Shown here piece by piece: positions 18,204 through 26,614 of a stretch of 64,000 nucleotides of DNA (position 1 is its first letter; each line of letters starts with the position of its first letter). The stretch is from contig OZ123195.1 of NCBI GenBank assembly GCA_964204605.1, forward strand, positions 62,001 to 126,000, read 5' to 3'. The DNA is from UBA961 sp014191195 (GTDB lineage: Bacteria > Bacteroidota > Ignavibacteria > Kapaibacteriales > UBA961). The notes below the pieces were generated by a model that saw nothing but the letters and a program-made list of their open reading frames with translations, made no database searches and had not been told where the DNA came from. The translations under genes and the position numbers were made by a program.

Positions 18204-19208
18204 ATGAAAACAAATAAATTCTTTTTACTATGCATCATCTTTGCATTAATGATATCTGAAAATATTTTTGCCGGAAATGCTACAATTTCTGGATATATCG
18301 TAAGAAAAGTTACTACAACATCAACTAGTGCAAGTATTCCAATTCGTGATTGTAATGGAAATACCACTGGTACAATACCAGGTGTAACAAATTCAGTTGA
18401 TGCATATCCAGCATATACTGCATTTACTACAGTTACAATAAAAATTTATATTAAGGATACAGCAGGTTCACCCATACAAACATTTGGACCATTAAACAAA
18501 GCCGCTATTGCATTTAATGAATCAACAGGTGCATTCTCTTATGCAGCTACAGGAATTAATGCAAATAGATTTAGTTATATTGCAAAAGTGTGTCTAGATG
18601 CAGATGCTAATTCTTCATATGCTGACGAATTTACAATCAGTACTAGTGGAGCGATATTTCCTATCGGTTCAGTAATGTCTTATATGGGAAACTCAACAAC
18701 ACTTATAGATTTGGAATCAAGTGGTTGGTATAAATGTGATGGTAGAGCTATAAGTACACTAACTGCAAGTCTATCAGGAGATGAAATAACAGCTTTTGTA
18801 AATGTTGTTGGTAGTAATTTACCTGATTTACGTGGTGTATTTTTAAGAGGATTAGATGAATCTAGAGGATATGATAACGATGCAGGTACCAGAACTGGTG
18901 GCGAGAGTACAACAGGTGTAAGAAGTTATCAAGGAAATGAAATTCAGTCGCATGGTCATACAGGTAATACAAGTACTACTGGAAATCATACTCATATTTT
19001 TAATGACTTTTATGGTGGCGTTAATGATGCCACTGGTATAAATACATCAGGAGTACCCGGAGATGGTGATGTCCCGCAAGCTTCGTTCGTTAACTCTTCC
19101 ATGTCTACAGAAGGAAATCACGCTCATAGCTTGACAATAAATAATACCGGTGGTGCTGAAACTCGCCCAGAAAATATTGCTGTATACTATATTATACGTG
19201 GTCGCTAA
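18204..19208 (+). CDS. Exported phage tail-collar domain protein, cassette copy 2
   Basis: A 334-aa paralogue of the 12444-13538 protein. The ATG at 18204 gives a clean signal peptide (MKTNKFFLLCIIFALMIS, then IFAG); an earlier ATG at 18156 overlaps the stop of the giant gene but would add 16 residues before the signal. The N-terminal beta domain shares the VTIKIYIKDT...TFGP signature. The Tail Collar domain follows: PIGSVMSYMGN, SGWYKCDGRAIS, LPDLRGVFLRGLD, His-rich turns (SHGHTG, GNHTHI, GNHAHS) and the closing GGAETRPENIAVYYIIRGR. The two collar proteins differ much more than the 5' halves of their giant partners do. Role inferred: cap or tip of the exported fibre. Confidence 0.85.
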   Translation: MKTNKFFLLCIIFALMISENIFAGNATISGYIVRKVTTTSTSASIPIRDCNGNTTGTIPGVTNSVDAYPAYTAFTTVTIKIYIKDTAGSPIQTFGPLNKAAIAFNESTGAFSYAATGINANRFSYIAKVCLDADANSSYADEFTISTSGAIFPIGSVMSYMGNSTTLIDLESSGWYKCDGRAISTLTASLSGDEITAFVNVVGSNLPDLRGVFLRGLDESRGYDNDAGTRTGGESTTGVRSYQGNEIQSHGHTGNTSTTGNHTHIFNDFYGGVNDATGINTSGVPGDGDVPQASFVNSSMSTEGNHAHSLTINNTGGAETRPENIAVYYIIRGR

Positions 19209-19214
19209 ATTAAC

Positions 19215-19246
19215 TTTGCCTATAATATAGATAAATACTATATTTG
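19215..19246 (+). promoter_or_regulatory. Bacteroidota-type promoter for rpmH-rnpA-yidD
   Basis: TTTG at 19215-19218, 20-base spacer, TATATTTG at 19239-19246: an exact match to the -33/-7 form TTTG-N19-21-TAnnTTTG. It lies 41 bases before the rpmH ATG. Confidence 0.55.
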
Positions 19247-19287
19247 CAATTCCAAATTGAAAATACAATAAACAATAAAGATCTGAA

Positions 19288-19428
19288 ATGAAAAGAACCT
19301 ATCAACCAAGTAAGCGTAAACGCAAAAATGTACATGGCTTCCGTGCACGTATGAAAACTAAAAATGGACGTAAAGTATTGGCAAGAAGAAGAGCCAAAGG
19401 TCGTCAGCGTTTAACAGTTTCTGATTAG
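19288..19428 (+). CDS. rpmH: 50S ribosomal protein L34
   Basis: A 46-aa highly basic protein beginning MKRTYQPSKRKRKNVHGFRA and containing GRKVLARRRAKGR, the universal L34 signature. It binds 23S rRNA in the large subunit. It is followed by rnpA and yidD, the conserved bacterial order. Confidence 0.98.
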   Translation: MKRTYQPSKRKRKNVHGFRARMKTKNGRKVLARRRAKGRQRLTVSD

Positions 19429-19447
19429 TAGAAACATAATTTTTTTG

Positions 19448-19480
19448 AATATGCCTCCGTTTTGCGGGGGCATATTTGTT
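19448..19480 (+). terminator. Hairpin between rpmH and rnpA (terminator or attenuator)
   Basis: 12-bp stem AATATGCCTCCG / CGGGGGCATATT with one T-G pair and a 5-base loop, followed by TTGTTT. It ends only about 15 bases before the rnpA ATG, so it probably tunes readthrough and sets the high rpmH to low rnpA ratio. Confidence 0.65.
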
Positions 19481-19493
19481 TGCACTCATATGT

Positions 19494-19928
19494 ATGAATA
19501 TTAAAACTGTTAAAGGTAGATTGCAAGTTACTTCAGCTTTTAAAAAAGGTAAGAGATTTACTTTGCCAGAAGCTATGGTTTCTGTAAGACCACGTTTCTA
19601 TGATCAAGAATATGATGCGCCAAAAAATTCAGAGGATTCACTGTTTATTGTATGCTCTGTTAGAAAAAAGATAGCTCCGCATGCAGTGATCAGAAATCGC
19701 TTAAAACGCCTAGTAAAAGAAAGTGTTCGGCAATATATTCGCACACATGCAGATAATAACAATATTTCCATTCTGTTAACACTTGCATTTAATTGGAATA
19801 TTGCTCCAAAAAGACCTCGTGATCTTGCTTTGCAAGATATATATCCAATTGTACAACAATTATTAGATAATGCATGTGAGTATTTTGCACGAAATGAAAA
19901 GCAAAAAACAAAAGGGAAACAAGAATGA
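19494..19928 (+). CDS. rnpA: Ribonuclease P protein component
   Basis: A 144-aa basic protein that helps the RNase P RNA mature tRNA 5' ends. The family core is visible: FIVCSVRKKIAPHAVIRNR followed by LKRLVKESVR (RNR motif). The ATG at 19494 is chosen over a TTG at 19476, which would lie inside the preceding hairpin tail. The stop overlaps the yidD start (ATGA). The window lacks the RNase P RNA gene. Confidence 0.95.
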   Translation: MNIKTVKGRLQVTSAFKKGKRFTLPEAMVSVRPRFYDQEYDAPKNSEDSLFIVCSVRKKIAPHAVIRNRLKRLVKESVRQYIRTHADNNNISILLTLAFNWNIAPKRPRDLALQDIYPIVQQLLDNACEYFARNEKQKTKGKQE

Positions 19929-20134
19929 AATATCTTTTTCTGCTTATCTTGCGATTGTATAAACAATTGATATCGCCATATTTAGCCCCATCTTGTCGAT
20001 TTCATCCAACATGCTCTGTCTATGCAATGGAAGCAATTCAACAATATGGTGCCATAAAAGGTGCTTTTTTAGCTCTAAAAAGAATAAGTAAATGTCATCC
20101 ATTTCATCCTGGTGGATGTGATCCTGTTCCATAA
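19925..20134 (+). CDS. yidD: Membrane protein insertion efficiency factor YidD
   Basis: A 69-aa protein with the family signature: an amphipathic/hydrophobic N-terminus, LISPYLAPSCRFHPTCSVYA, and the closing CHPFHPGGCDPVP. YidD assists YidC-dependent insertion at the inner membrane. It overlaps rnpA by 4 bases (ATGA). yidC itself, often next in this cluster, is absent here; a thiolase gene follows 14 bases later. Confidence 0.96.
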   Translation: MKYLFLLILRLYKQLISPYLAPSCRFHPTCSVYAMEAIQQYGAIKGAFLALKRISKCHPFHPGGCDPVP

Positions 20135-20148
20135 AAAAGAATAATACT

Positions 20149-21351
20149 ATGAATGAAGTCTATATAATTGAACCTGTCCGTACACCAATAGGAAAATATG
20201 GTGGTGCATTAAGCAGCATAAGGCCTGACGATTTATGTGCATTAACGATAAAAGAATTGATACAAAGAACATCAATTCCTATAGATACTATTGATGATGT
20301 GATTATAGGTTGTGCAAATCAGGCAGGAGAAGACAATCGTAATATTGCTAGAATGTCTTCTTTATTAGCAGGTTTGCCATATTCAGTTCCAGGCGTAACC
20401 GTTAATAGATTATGTGCATCTTCGCTAGAAGCGATTATACAAGGAGCAAGAGCAATAAAATTAGGAGAAGCAGATATTATTATTGCAGGTGGCGTAGAAT
20501 CAATGAGTAGGGCACCTTATTCTTTCCCAAAAAATGCAACAGGATCACCATTATTTGGCAATCTAACAGCATATGATACAGCATTAGGATGGCGATATCC
20601 TAATCCTGCAATGGCATCTATGTTTCCACTAGAACCGATGGGTGAAACAGCTGAAAATATAGCAGAACGCTGGAGTATTTCAAGAGAAGATCAAGATATA
20701 TATGCAGTGAATTCTCATAAAAAAACATGTGAAGCCCAAGAGTCTGGAGCATTTATTGATGAAATTGTTCATGTGCCAATTCCAGGAAAAAAAGGTCAGA
20801 TATCATATATCGAAAAAGACGAACAACCAAGAAATGACACATCAACAGAAAAGCTTTCAGTATTATCAGCAGCATTTAGAAAAGGCGGAACAGTAACAGC
20901 AGGAAATTCATCTTCATTAAATGATGGTGCCACAGCTGTATTACTAGCAAGCAAAAAAGCAGTTGAAATGTATAATTTACAACCGATAGCAAAATATATA
21001 GCGTCTGGCACAGCAGGAGTAGACCCAAGAATAATGGGAATTGGGCCAGTATATGCAATACAAAAAGCATTACAACATAGTGGACTAAAAATATCAGATA
21101 TAGGATTATGTGAAATCAATGAAGCATTTGCAGCACAAGCCCTAGCATGTATAAGAGAATTAGGTTTGAATCCAGACATAGTAAATATACATGGAGGAGC
21201 AATAGCTTTAGGACATCCATTAGGAATGAGTGGCGGAAGAATAGCAGGCCATTTAGCTAGAACAATGAAAAAAAATGATATTAAGTATGGAATTGCATCA
21301 TTATGTATAGGCGTAGGACAAGGCCTAGCAATAATAATAGAGAAAGTTTAA
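20149..21351 (+). CDS. Acetyl-CoA C-acyltransferase (thiolase)
   Basis: A 400-aa thiolase catalysing reversible Claisen cleavage/condensation of 3-ketoacyl-CoA. The nucleophile Cys is in VNRLCASSLEAI, the catalytic His in ALGHPLGMSGGR, and the second Cys in LCIGVGQG near the C-terminus; NEAFAAQ is also present. Length and motifs fit the AtoB/PcaF/FadA group, but the chain-length preference cannot be resolved. It starts 14 bases after yidD and may be co-transcribed. From about codon 60 it is strikingly AT-rich with many AGA/ATA codons. Confidence 0.93.
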   Translation: MNEVYIIEPVRTPIGKYGGALSSIRPDDLCALTIKELIQRTSIPIDTIDDVIIGCANQAGEDNRNIARMSSLLAGLPYSVPGVTVNRLCASSLEAIIQGARAIKLGEADIIIAGGVESMSRAPYSFPKNATGSPLFGNLTAYDTALGWRYPNPAMASMFPLEPMGETAENIAERWSISREDQDIYAVNSHKKTCEAQESGAFIDEIVHVPIPGKKGQISYIEKDEQPRNDTSTEKLSVLSAAFRKGGTVTAGNSSSLNDGATAVLLASKKAVEMYNLQPIAKYIASGTAGVDPRIMGIGPVYAIQKALQHSGLKISDIGLCEINEAFAAQALACIRELGLNPDIVNIHGGAIALGHPLGMSGGRIAGHLARTMKKNDIKYGIASLCIGVGQGLAIIIEKV

Positions 21352-21393
21352 AGCAATACATAAAAAAGAATATCGAATAATCATGAAAAGTGA

Positions 21394-21424
21394 TTGGTAA
21401 TTATACCGCGATAATGTATTTTCG
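21394..21424 (+). promoter_or_regulatory. Probable promoter for secDF
   Basis: TTG at 21394-21396, 20-base spacer, TATTTTCG at 21417-21424: one mismatch to TAnnTTTG. It lies 63 bases before the secD start in the 136-base gap after the thiolase. Confidence 0.4.
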
Positions 21425-21487
21425 CTTCTTCTATTTTTTAGATTTATACCGATTTCGAATTACTGCCGATTTATCGGAGGAACAGCG

Positions 21488-23674
21488 TTGAACAGTAAAA
21501 AATTCTGGCGTTATGTCACCATTATTGGACCGCTATTAGCGGGTATCATTATTTTATGGCCAACATATACAGCCTATGATTTAGAGCGCGAAGAGCAAGA
21601 AGCTCAAAACCGTGCTATTAATGGCAAAGACAGTACAGCTCTTGCCACATTTGAAAACCTGCATGGCGAAACATATCGTACAGCTAAGCTTAATCGTATT
21701 AAGTTGGGTCTTGACTTACGAGGTGGTATGTATGTTATGATGGAAGTTGCCGTAGATACATTATTGCGTGAAACAGCTGCAAGAGAAACTATCGATGAAA
21801 TATTCGATGAAGTTATCAAGGCTACACACAATGAAGCAGAAGCATCAAGTGCAGATTATTTAGATGTATTTTTTGCCAATTTTGACAGAATAGCTCGTCC
21901 TAAAGGCAAATCTCTTATATCTTATTTTGATGTACCAGGTGTTCAAGATGTCACAGATGAAAAAGTGAAAACGAAACTTCGTGATGATGTTAACGGTGCT
22001 ATCGATCAAGCTTTGGAAGTTATTCGCCAACGTATTGATAAATTTGGTGTTAGCGAGCCAAGCATTAGTAAGCAAGGTTCACGTAGAATAGTATTAGAAT
22101 TACCAGGTGTAAATAATGAGAAAGAAATGCGTCAGCTTCTTTCAACTACTGCACGTTTGGAATTTAAACTTGTAAGAAACAATGCTGATATTATTAAAGC
22201 ATTGTATCGTATTGATGAATATTTAGCACGTTCTTCAAAAAAAGCAAATCCTACAGTTGATACTGCAATAGCTTTAGCAGATTCTACAATCAAAGCAGAT
22301 TCAAGTGCAAAAGTAGATACAGCAAAAACCATAGCAAATGCTTCAGCAAAAAAGGGTAAAAAAGATTCTAAATTAGCTGATGCAGCCAAAAAGGGAGATA
22401 CTACTAAAGTAGATTCAACCAAAGTAGATTCTACAGCTAAAACAGCATCCGCAGATTCTTCAGATCCATATAAGAAAGTAAAAGACGCAGATAAACCTAA
22501 AAGATATCAGCAAGATCATCAGTTAACAACATTATTGCAAATCTTCCCACTAGATCAAGAAGGTAGATTTATAAGCAAAAATGGTGAACCGATGTTATTA
22601 TACAAAGAATCACAAGTTCCAGATTTAGAATATGTGATTTATGTAACATCAAAAGGTTATGCTAAATTTAAAGAAATGATGTCAAGAACAGATTTAGCAA
22701 GAATTGTACCTTCAGATTTACAATTATTGCGTTCTGCTAAACCATTTAATGTATCAAAAGATGGCCGTGATACAACATATGCATTATGGTGTGTATTGGC
22801 AGCCCCACAATTAACTGGTGAATATATTACCGATGCAAGAGCATCTTCAGACCCAATGAGTAATCAACCAGTTGTTATGATGGAAATGGATCAAGATGGT
22901 TCAGAAAAATGGGCTGATATTACTGGCAAAAATATCAAAAAGAAAATAGCAATTGTATTGGATGATCAAGTGTATTCTGCACCTGTAGTTCAAAATAAAA
23001 TAGCGGGCGGAAGTTCACAAATTACCGGTATGGATAGTCCAGAAGAAGCAAGATTATTAGAAATTGTATTAAAAGCAGGTGCCTTAAAAGCTCCAGTTAA
23101 AATAGTAGAAGAGCGTCTTGTTGGCCCTTCATTAGGAGAAGATTCAATTCGCAGAGGTTTAATCGCATCTGGCATAGCATTCTTCTTGGTTATCTTATTT
23201 ATGACGATGTATTATTCAACTGCAGGGATAGTTGCCAATTTGGCAGTTATGATAAATGTACTGTTAATCCTTTGTATTATGACACCGGTTGTAATTGCAG
23301 GAGGAGGAACATTAACATTGCCAGGTATTGCAGGTATTATATTGACAATTGGTATGGCGGTGGATGCAAATATCTTAGTATTCGAACGTGTTAGAGAAGA
23401 ATTATCTAAAGGAAGAACATTAAGAGCCGCTATAGATGAAGGATTTAGAAGAGCATTAAATGCAATTTTGGATTCAAATACAACGTCATTTATGACAGGT
23501 ATGATACTATTCCTATTGGGAACAGGTCCTGTACAGGGATTTGCTTTAACATTAATGATTGGTATTCTTACAACACTCTTTACAGCATTTGTTGTATCAA
23601 GAGCAATGATTGAACTTATGATGGCAAGCGGTAAACCAGTCAACTTTGGTCAACCAATTGCAACTGCACAATAA
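21488..23674 (+). CDS. secD: Protein translocase subunit SecD with a low-complexity insertion
   Basis: A 728-aa inner-membrane protein that with SecF uses proton-motive force to complete Sec export. It has TM1 near the N-terminus, LGLDLRGGMYVMMEV, the periplasmic P1 domain (RQRIDKFGVSEPSI...RIVLELPGV), and five C-terminal membrane segments with IAGIILTIGMAVDANILVFERVREE. Residues about 250-340 are an Ala/Lys/Asp/Ser/Thr-rich insertion (ADSTIKADSSAKVD and similar) within the periplasmic part. TTG start: GGAGG at 21476-21480 is 7 bases upstream. The gene is translated with secF 18 bases downstream. Confidence 0.96.
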   Translation: MNSKKFWRYVTIIGPLLAGIIILWPTYTAYDLEREEQEAQNRAINGKDSTALATFENLHGETYRTAKLNRIKLGLDLRGGMYVMMEVAVDTLLRETAARETIDEIFDEVIKATHNEAEASSADYLDVFFANFDRIARPKGKSLISYFDVPGVQDVTDEKVKTKLRDDVNGAIDQALEVIRQRIDKFGVSEPSISKQGSRRIVLELPGVNNEKEMRQLLSTTARLEFKLVRNNADIIKALYRIDEYLARSSKKANPTVDTAIALADSTIKADSSAKVDTAKTIANASAKKGKKDSKLADAAKKGDTTKVDSTKVDSTAKTASADSSDPYKKVKDADKPKRYQQDHQLTTLLQIFPLDQEGRFISKNGEPMLLYKESQVPDLEYVIYVTSKGYAKFKEMMSRTDLARIVPSDLQLLRSAKPFNVSKDGRDTTYALWCVLAAPQLTGEYITDARASSDPMSNQPVVMMEMDQDGSEKWADITGKNIKKKIAIVLDDQVYSAPVVQNKIAGGSSQITGMDSPEEARLLEIVLKAGALKAPVKIVEERLVGPSLGEDSIRRGLIASGIAFFLVILFMTMYYSTAGIVANLAVMINVLLILCIMTPVVIAGGGTLTLPGIAGIILTIGMAVDANILVFERVREELSKGRTLRAAIDEGFRRALNAILDSNTTSFMTGMILFLLGTGPVQGFALTLMIGILTTLFTAFVVSRAMIELMMASGKPVNFGQPIATAQ

Positions 23675-23692
23675 GAAAACGGAGATTTATAC

Positions 23693-24649
23693 ATGCAATT
23701 CTTTTCAAAAACAAATATAGATTTCCTAAGCAAACGAACAATGTTTGTGTGGTTTTCAATAGTATTAAATATCATCGGCATTGTTGCCCCTTTTGTTTTA
23801 GGTTTACGCTTTGGTATAGATTTTTCTGGTGGTTCAGAAATTGCAATTCAATTATCTAAAACAGAAAATGTTTCTTTGATACGTGAAGCAATTGACAAAG
23901 CAAATTTGGATGGTGCTGAAATCAAGTCATTTGGTGCTGCAAATCAATATTTAATAAGAATTCCTGCTACTTCTTATACAAAAGATCCTTCACAAACAGT
24001 TGTTGATGCTATACAAAAAGCATTCCCTTCTGAAACTGTAGTGATGCTAAAAAAGGATAGTATTGGTCCTAAAGTAGGAGAAGAATTACGTAATAAAGCA
24101 TTGATAGCTGTTGTATTAGCAATATTTGCAATCGGTATATATATTGCTTTCAGATTTGAATTTTTATATGGTCTTGGTGCCGCTGTAGCACTGTTACATG
24201 ATGTTTTAGTGACTTTAGCTTTAGTGACAATATTTAGTAAATTAGGTATCATAAACTTAGAAATAAATCAGTCTATGATAGCAGCTTTCCTTACAGTTGT
24301 GGGCTTTTCTGTTCATGATACAGTTATTATTTTTGATCGTATCAGAGAAAATAGAGAACACCACAAAGGTATGAATTTAATAACCTTAATGAATTTAAGT
24401 ATCAATGAAACCCTTAGCCGAAGTGTAAATACTGTTATGACAGTGGTTTTGGTATTATTAACATTGGTATTATTAGGTGGTGAGGTTCTTCAAGGATTTG
24501 CATTTACCATGTTAGTTGGTATTGTTACTGGTACATACTCTTCTATTTATATTGCAAGTGCTTTTGTTATCTGGTTTATGGATAAAGTAAAGCATTCACA
24601 TTTGGAAGAAGATTTTCAAAAGAAAAAACTAAAGCCAGCTAAAGTATAA
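23693..24649 (+). CDS. secF: Protein translocase subunit SecF
   Basis: A 318-aa partner of SecD. Signatures: LRFGIDFSGGSEIAIQL after TM1, then a C-terminal block of five membrane segments with VVGFSVHDTVIIFDRIRENRE. Normal length. A GGAG at 23681-23684 precedes the ATG by 8 bases. It forms an operon with secD, and a terminator follows. Confidence 0.97.
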   Translation: MQFFSKTNIDFLSKRTMFVWFSIVLNIIGIVAPFVLGLRFGIDFSGGSEIAIQLSKTENVSLIREAIDKANLDGAEIKSFGAANQYLIRIPATSYTKDPSQTVVDAIQKAFPSETVVMLKKDSIGPKVGEELRNKALIAVVLAIFAIGIYIAFRFEFLYGLGAAVALLHDVLVTLALVTIFSKLGIINLEINQSMIAAFLTVVGFSVHDTVIIFDRIRENREHHKGMNLITLMNLSINETLSRSVNTVMTVVLVLLTLVLLGGEVLQGFAFTMLVGIVTGTYSSIYIASAFVIWFMDKVKHSHLEEDFQKKKLKPAKV

Positions 24650-24706
24650 GTAATCTAATGTCTATCAGAATGTATTAATACTTCTGTATAGAACAAAAAT
24701 ATAGAA

Positions 24707-24745
24707 GCCCCGGCTGATGTAAAACTCAGAACGGGGTATTCTTTT
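24707..24745 (+). terminator. Rho-independent terminator after secF
   Basis: Stem CCCCG / CGGGG (24708-24712, 24732-24736) extended by CTGA / TCAG with a small bulge, followed by a T-rich tail (TATTCTTTT). It separates secDF from purA. Confidence 0.65.
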
Positions 24746-24767
24746 GTATACATTCTAAGATAATAGC

Positions 24768-26039
24768 ATGAGTGTCAGAATTGTTGTAGGTGCCCAATGG
24801 GGCGATGAAGGAAAAGGAAAAATAGTCGATTTACTTAGCGAATACACAGATATAGTTGCAAGATATCAAGGTGGTGCTAATGCCGGCCATACAATAGTAA
24901 TAGATGGTAAAAAATTTGTATTACACCTTATTCCTAGTGGAATATTACAATCTGATGTGCAATGTGTCATCGGAAATGGTGTGGTAATAGATCCAGTGGC
25001 TTTAATGGAAGAAATAGCAATGTTGGAATCATTTGGTATTTCAATGAAAGACAGACTATTTATTAGTCATCAAGCTCATTTGATTATGCCTTATCATAAA
25101 ATGCTTGATAAAGCCCGTGAAGAACATGCAAGTTCAGCAATAGGGACAACAGGCCGCGGAATTGGCCCAGCATATATTGATAAATTTAGCAGAGTAGGAA
25201 TACGTATAGTAGATTTATTAAATCGTACAGTATTTGAAGAAAAATTAAGGGCAAATATTGAAGAAAAGAATACAGTACTAACTAAAATCTATGATCATCA
25301 AGAATTACAAGTTGAACAAATTGTCCATGAATATTTAGCATTTGATACTCAAATTGATCCTTATATAAAAGACACAGCATTATTTTTAAATCAAGCAATT
25401 GCTGATGGAAAAAGCGTGCTTATGGAAGGAGCTCAAGGAGCTTTATTGGATGTAGATCATGGAACATATCCATTTGTAACAAGTTCAAATCCAACAAGTG
25501 GTGGGGCATGTACTGGATTAGGAGTGCCACCAACTAGTGTTGATAGTGTTATTGGCGTCGTAAAGGCCTATACAACACGCGTAGGCAATGGCCCCTTCCC
25601 AACTGAACTTCATGATGAAATGGGTGCGCAATTACGTGCTACAGGGGCAGAATTTGGAGCAACTACAGGCCGTCCTAGAAGATGTGGCTGGTTAGATGGG
25701 TTTGCTTTGCGATATTCTGTAATGATAAATGGTATTTCTGAAATTGCATTAACAAAATTAGATGTCTTGGATGATATTGATCAGATTGGTTTATGCATAG
25801 GTTATGAAGTAAATGGTAAATTATTAAAATCCTTCCCAGCAGATGTCACTATTTTATCTCAATGTACTCCAGTATATGAATATCATGAAGGTTGGAAAGA
25901 ATCTTTAGCGGGAATTCGTTCATATCAGGATTTACCGGAAGCAGCAAAACAATATATAGCTGCCATTGAAAAAATAGCGGGTGCAAAAGTGTCAATAATC
26001 TCTTTAAGCCCTGATAGAGCAGATACAATTATCAGATAG
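24768..26039 (+). CDS. purA: Adenylosuccinate synthetase
   Basis: A 423-aa enzyme joining IMP and aspartate with GTP in AMP synthesis. It opens with VVGAQWGDEGKGKIVDLLSE (P-loop-like, catalytic Asp). It contains QGGANAGHTIV, TTGRGIGPAYIDK, MEGAQGALLDVDHGTYPFVTSSN and TTGRPRRCGWLD, all diagnostic. Full length. Its last 8 bases overlap the convergent methyltransferase gene. Confidence 0.98.
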   Translation: MSVRIVVGAQWGDEGKGKIVDLLSEYTDIVARYQGGANAGHTIVIDGKKFVLHLIPSGILQSDVQCVIGNGVVIDPVALMEEIAMLESFGISMKDRLFISHQAHLIMPYHKMLDKAREEHASSAIGTTGRGIGPAYIDKFSRVGIRIVDLLNRTVFEEKLRANIEEKNTVLTKIYDHQELQVEQIVHEYLAFDTQIDPYIKDTALFLNQAIADGKSVLMEGAQGALLDVDHGTYPFVTSSNPTSGGACTGLGVPPTSVDSVIGVVKAYTTRVGNGPFPTELHDEMGAQLRATGAEFGATTGRPRRCGWLDGFALRYSVMINGISEIALTKLDVLDDIDQIGLCIGYEVNGKLLKSFPADVTILSQCTPVYEYHEGWKESLAGIRSYQDLPEAAKQYIAAIEKIAGAKVSIISLSPDRADTIIR

Positions 26040-26592
26040 AATGATGTTTTTGAATTTCTAACCATTTTCTAACTGATTCATATAAAACGATTCCTGATGC
26101 AACGGCAACATTCAAAGAATGTTTTACGCCATACATCGGGATTTCTATTGCTCCATCACATAATTCTAATACTGATTGATCTACACCAGTTATTTCATTG
26201 CCAACTACTAATGCTAAAGGGAAATCTTGCGAATTAAGAGAAGTATAATCTCTGCTTGAATCAGTTAACTCGACAGCAAATACGTGCCACCCTTGTTCTT
26301 TCAATATGCAAATAGCATCTTCAACGTTCTCTATATATCGCCATGTAACAGTTTCATCCGCACCAAGGGCTGTTTTAGAGATGTCTTGTCTTGGTGGATA
26401 AGGACTATACCCACAAATAATAATTTCTTCAATTCCAGCAGAATCAGCCGTCCTAAATAATGAACCAATATTATAAGAGCTTCTAATACTATTAACTATA
26501 AGAATAATTGGATGTTTTTGTGAACTTTTAGCGAGTTCAGGAATTAATCTTTGTTCTAATAACTCTGCATGCAGTAATTTGCGTATGGACAT
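26032..26592 (-). CDS. TrmH/SpoU-family RNA methyltransferase
   Basis: A 186-aa SPOUT methyltransferase for 2'-O-ribose methylation of tRNA or rRNA. The three family motifs are clear: NIGSLFRTADSAGI (motif 1), LALVVGNEITGVD (motif 2) and IPMYGVKHSLNVAVASGIVLYE (motif 3), which form the knotted SAM site. It lacks the N-terminal extension of RlmB-type enzymes. The target nucleotide cannot be assigned. It diverges from the phosphatase gene across 22 bases and ends inside purA. Confidence 0.9.
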   Translation of the reverse strand: MSIRKLLHAELLEQRLIPELAKSSQKHPIILIVNSIRSSYNIGSLFRTADSAGIEEIIICGYSPYPPRQDISKTALGADETVTWRYIENVEDAICILKEQGWHVFAVELTDSSRDYTSLNSQDFPLALVVGNEITGVDQSVLELCDGAIEIPMYGVKHSLNVAVASGIVLYESVRKWLEIQKHHSI

Positions 26593-26614
26593 ATAACTAT
26601 ATTATGGTATAACA

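Noticed and set aside
8154..19208. Prophage or contractile tail remnant
   Set aside because: No terminase, capsid, portal, sheath, baseplate or integrase gene; the collar proteins carry signal peptides.
21352..21487. Riboswitch or small ORF upstream of secD
   Set aside because: No conserved aptamer core or ORF was seen; the gap is explained by a promoter-like element and the ribosome-binding site.
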